A stretch of 64,000 nt of DNA from Lagopus muta (Eukaryota > Chordata > Aves > Galliformes > Phasianidae), in assembly GCF_023343835.1 (NCBI RefSeq), contig NC_064447.1:8638501-8702500 (forward strand), written 5' to 3'. Position numbers and translations under genes: made by a program. Of the stretch, positions 63,700 through 64,000 are shown in pieces. Below the pieces are notes generated by a model. That model was not told the origin of the DNA, made no database searches, and was given only the letters and a program-made list of their open reading frames with translations. Every line of letters begins with the position of its first letter. The first letter of the stretch is position 1.

Positions 63700-63990
63700 C
63701 GCGAGGCTCACCCGCCCGCCACTGCCGCCACCACCCTGCGGCACGCCCCCCGCCGCTTCCCATTGGGCGGCCTGCACGAGGCGGTGCGCCGGAGCTCGGC
63801 GGTGCGCCGTCACGATTGGCTCACAGCTTCGCCCATTCCCACAGCATCCAATGGAAGAGCGAGATCTGCGAGGCCCCGCCCAGGAAGTGGCGTCATACCG
63901 CAAAGCACGCCGGGAGTAGAACTTTCGCCGCTCGGCCATCCGGGTTTTCGGGCGGGGTCGGAAGTGGCGTCGCATTCCGGTAGGCGGGGC
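63700..63990 (-). promoter_or_regulatory. LCMT1: LCMT1 promoter, CpG-rich and TATA-less
   Basis: The GC- and CpG-rich sequence begins near 63400, covers exon 1 and runs to the window edge. It contains inverted CCAAT boxes at 63762-63766 and 63815-63819, a forward CCAAT at 63848-63852, GC boxes, and two identical GGAAGTGGCGTC elements (63883-63894 and 63960-63971) that contain ETS-type GGAAGT cores. A stretch near 63904-63923 (AGCACGCCGGGAGTAGAACT) resembles a ZNF143-type site. No TATA box is visible. This is typical of a housekeeping promoter and could also fire divergently to the right. The exact TSS is not determined. Confidence 0.7.
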
Positions 63991-64000
63991 TGAGCGGCGG

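Overview
The window is vertebrate nuclear DNA, almost certainly from a bird and most likely a galliform such as chicken. Three multi-exon genes with consensus splice sites encode clear orthologues of vertebrate proteins. The recognisable interspersed repeats are CR1 LINEs, both young avian 3' ends and one old decayed copy, and no mammalian-type SINEs were seen. Introns are short except two. GC-rich, CpG-bearing promoters stand out from a GC-moderate left half and an AT-richer right half. I cannot identify the species from sequence alone.

All three genes lie on the minus strand, so they read right to left. From the right: (1) LCMT1, complete, 11 coding exons between 63693 and 45597, giving a 329-residue leucine carboxyl methyltransferase (human 334) with the S-adenosylmethionine and active-site residues conserved. 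Its CpG-rich promoter is at the right edge. (2) AQP8, complete, one non-coding and five coding exons between about 37920 and 33371, giving a 244-residue aquaporin whose first NPA box reads NPV. (3) PRKCB, 5' end only: exon 1 (21692-21523) and the 32-nt exon 2 (21301-21270), coding for the N-terminus, pseudosubstrate and most of the first C1 zinc finger. Positions 21269-1 lie inside its long second intron and the rest of the gene is beyond the left edge.

Layout: 1-21.3 kb, PRKCB intron 2 (one CR1, simple repeats, two octamer-bearing candidate enhancers); 21.3-22.2 kb, PRKCB promoter and first exons with interleaved GC boxes and octamer-like sites; 22.2-33.05 kb, intergenic, with an unassigned CpG-rich patch near 31.5-31.8 kb; 33.05-37.95 kb, AQP8; 38-44.7 kb, intergenic; 44.7-63.7 kb, LCMT1 (CR1 insertions in introns 5, 8 and 10); 63.7-64 kb, LCMT1 promoter.

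The genes do not form a pathway. LCMT1 methylates the PP2A catalytic subunit, AQP8 is a membrane channel, and PRKCB is a signalling kinase. Human 16p12 carries PRKCB and the LCMT1-AQP8 pair far apart with several genes between, whereas here PRKCB directly follows AQP8, so a rearrangement separates the lineages. I found no undescribed biological system. The most notable points are a GC-AG intron in LCMT1, the NPV motif in AQP8, the octamer/GC-box promoter of PRKCB, an orphan CpG-rich patch, the changed gene order and a decayed ancient CR1.
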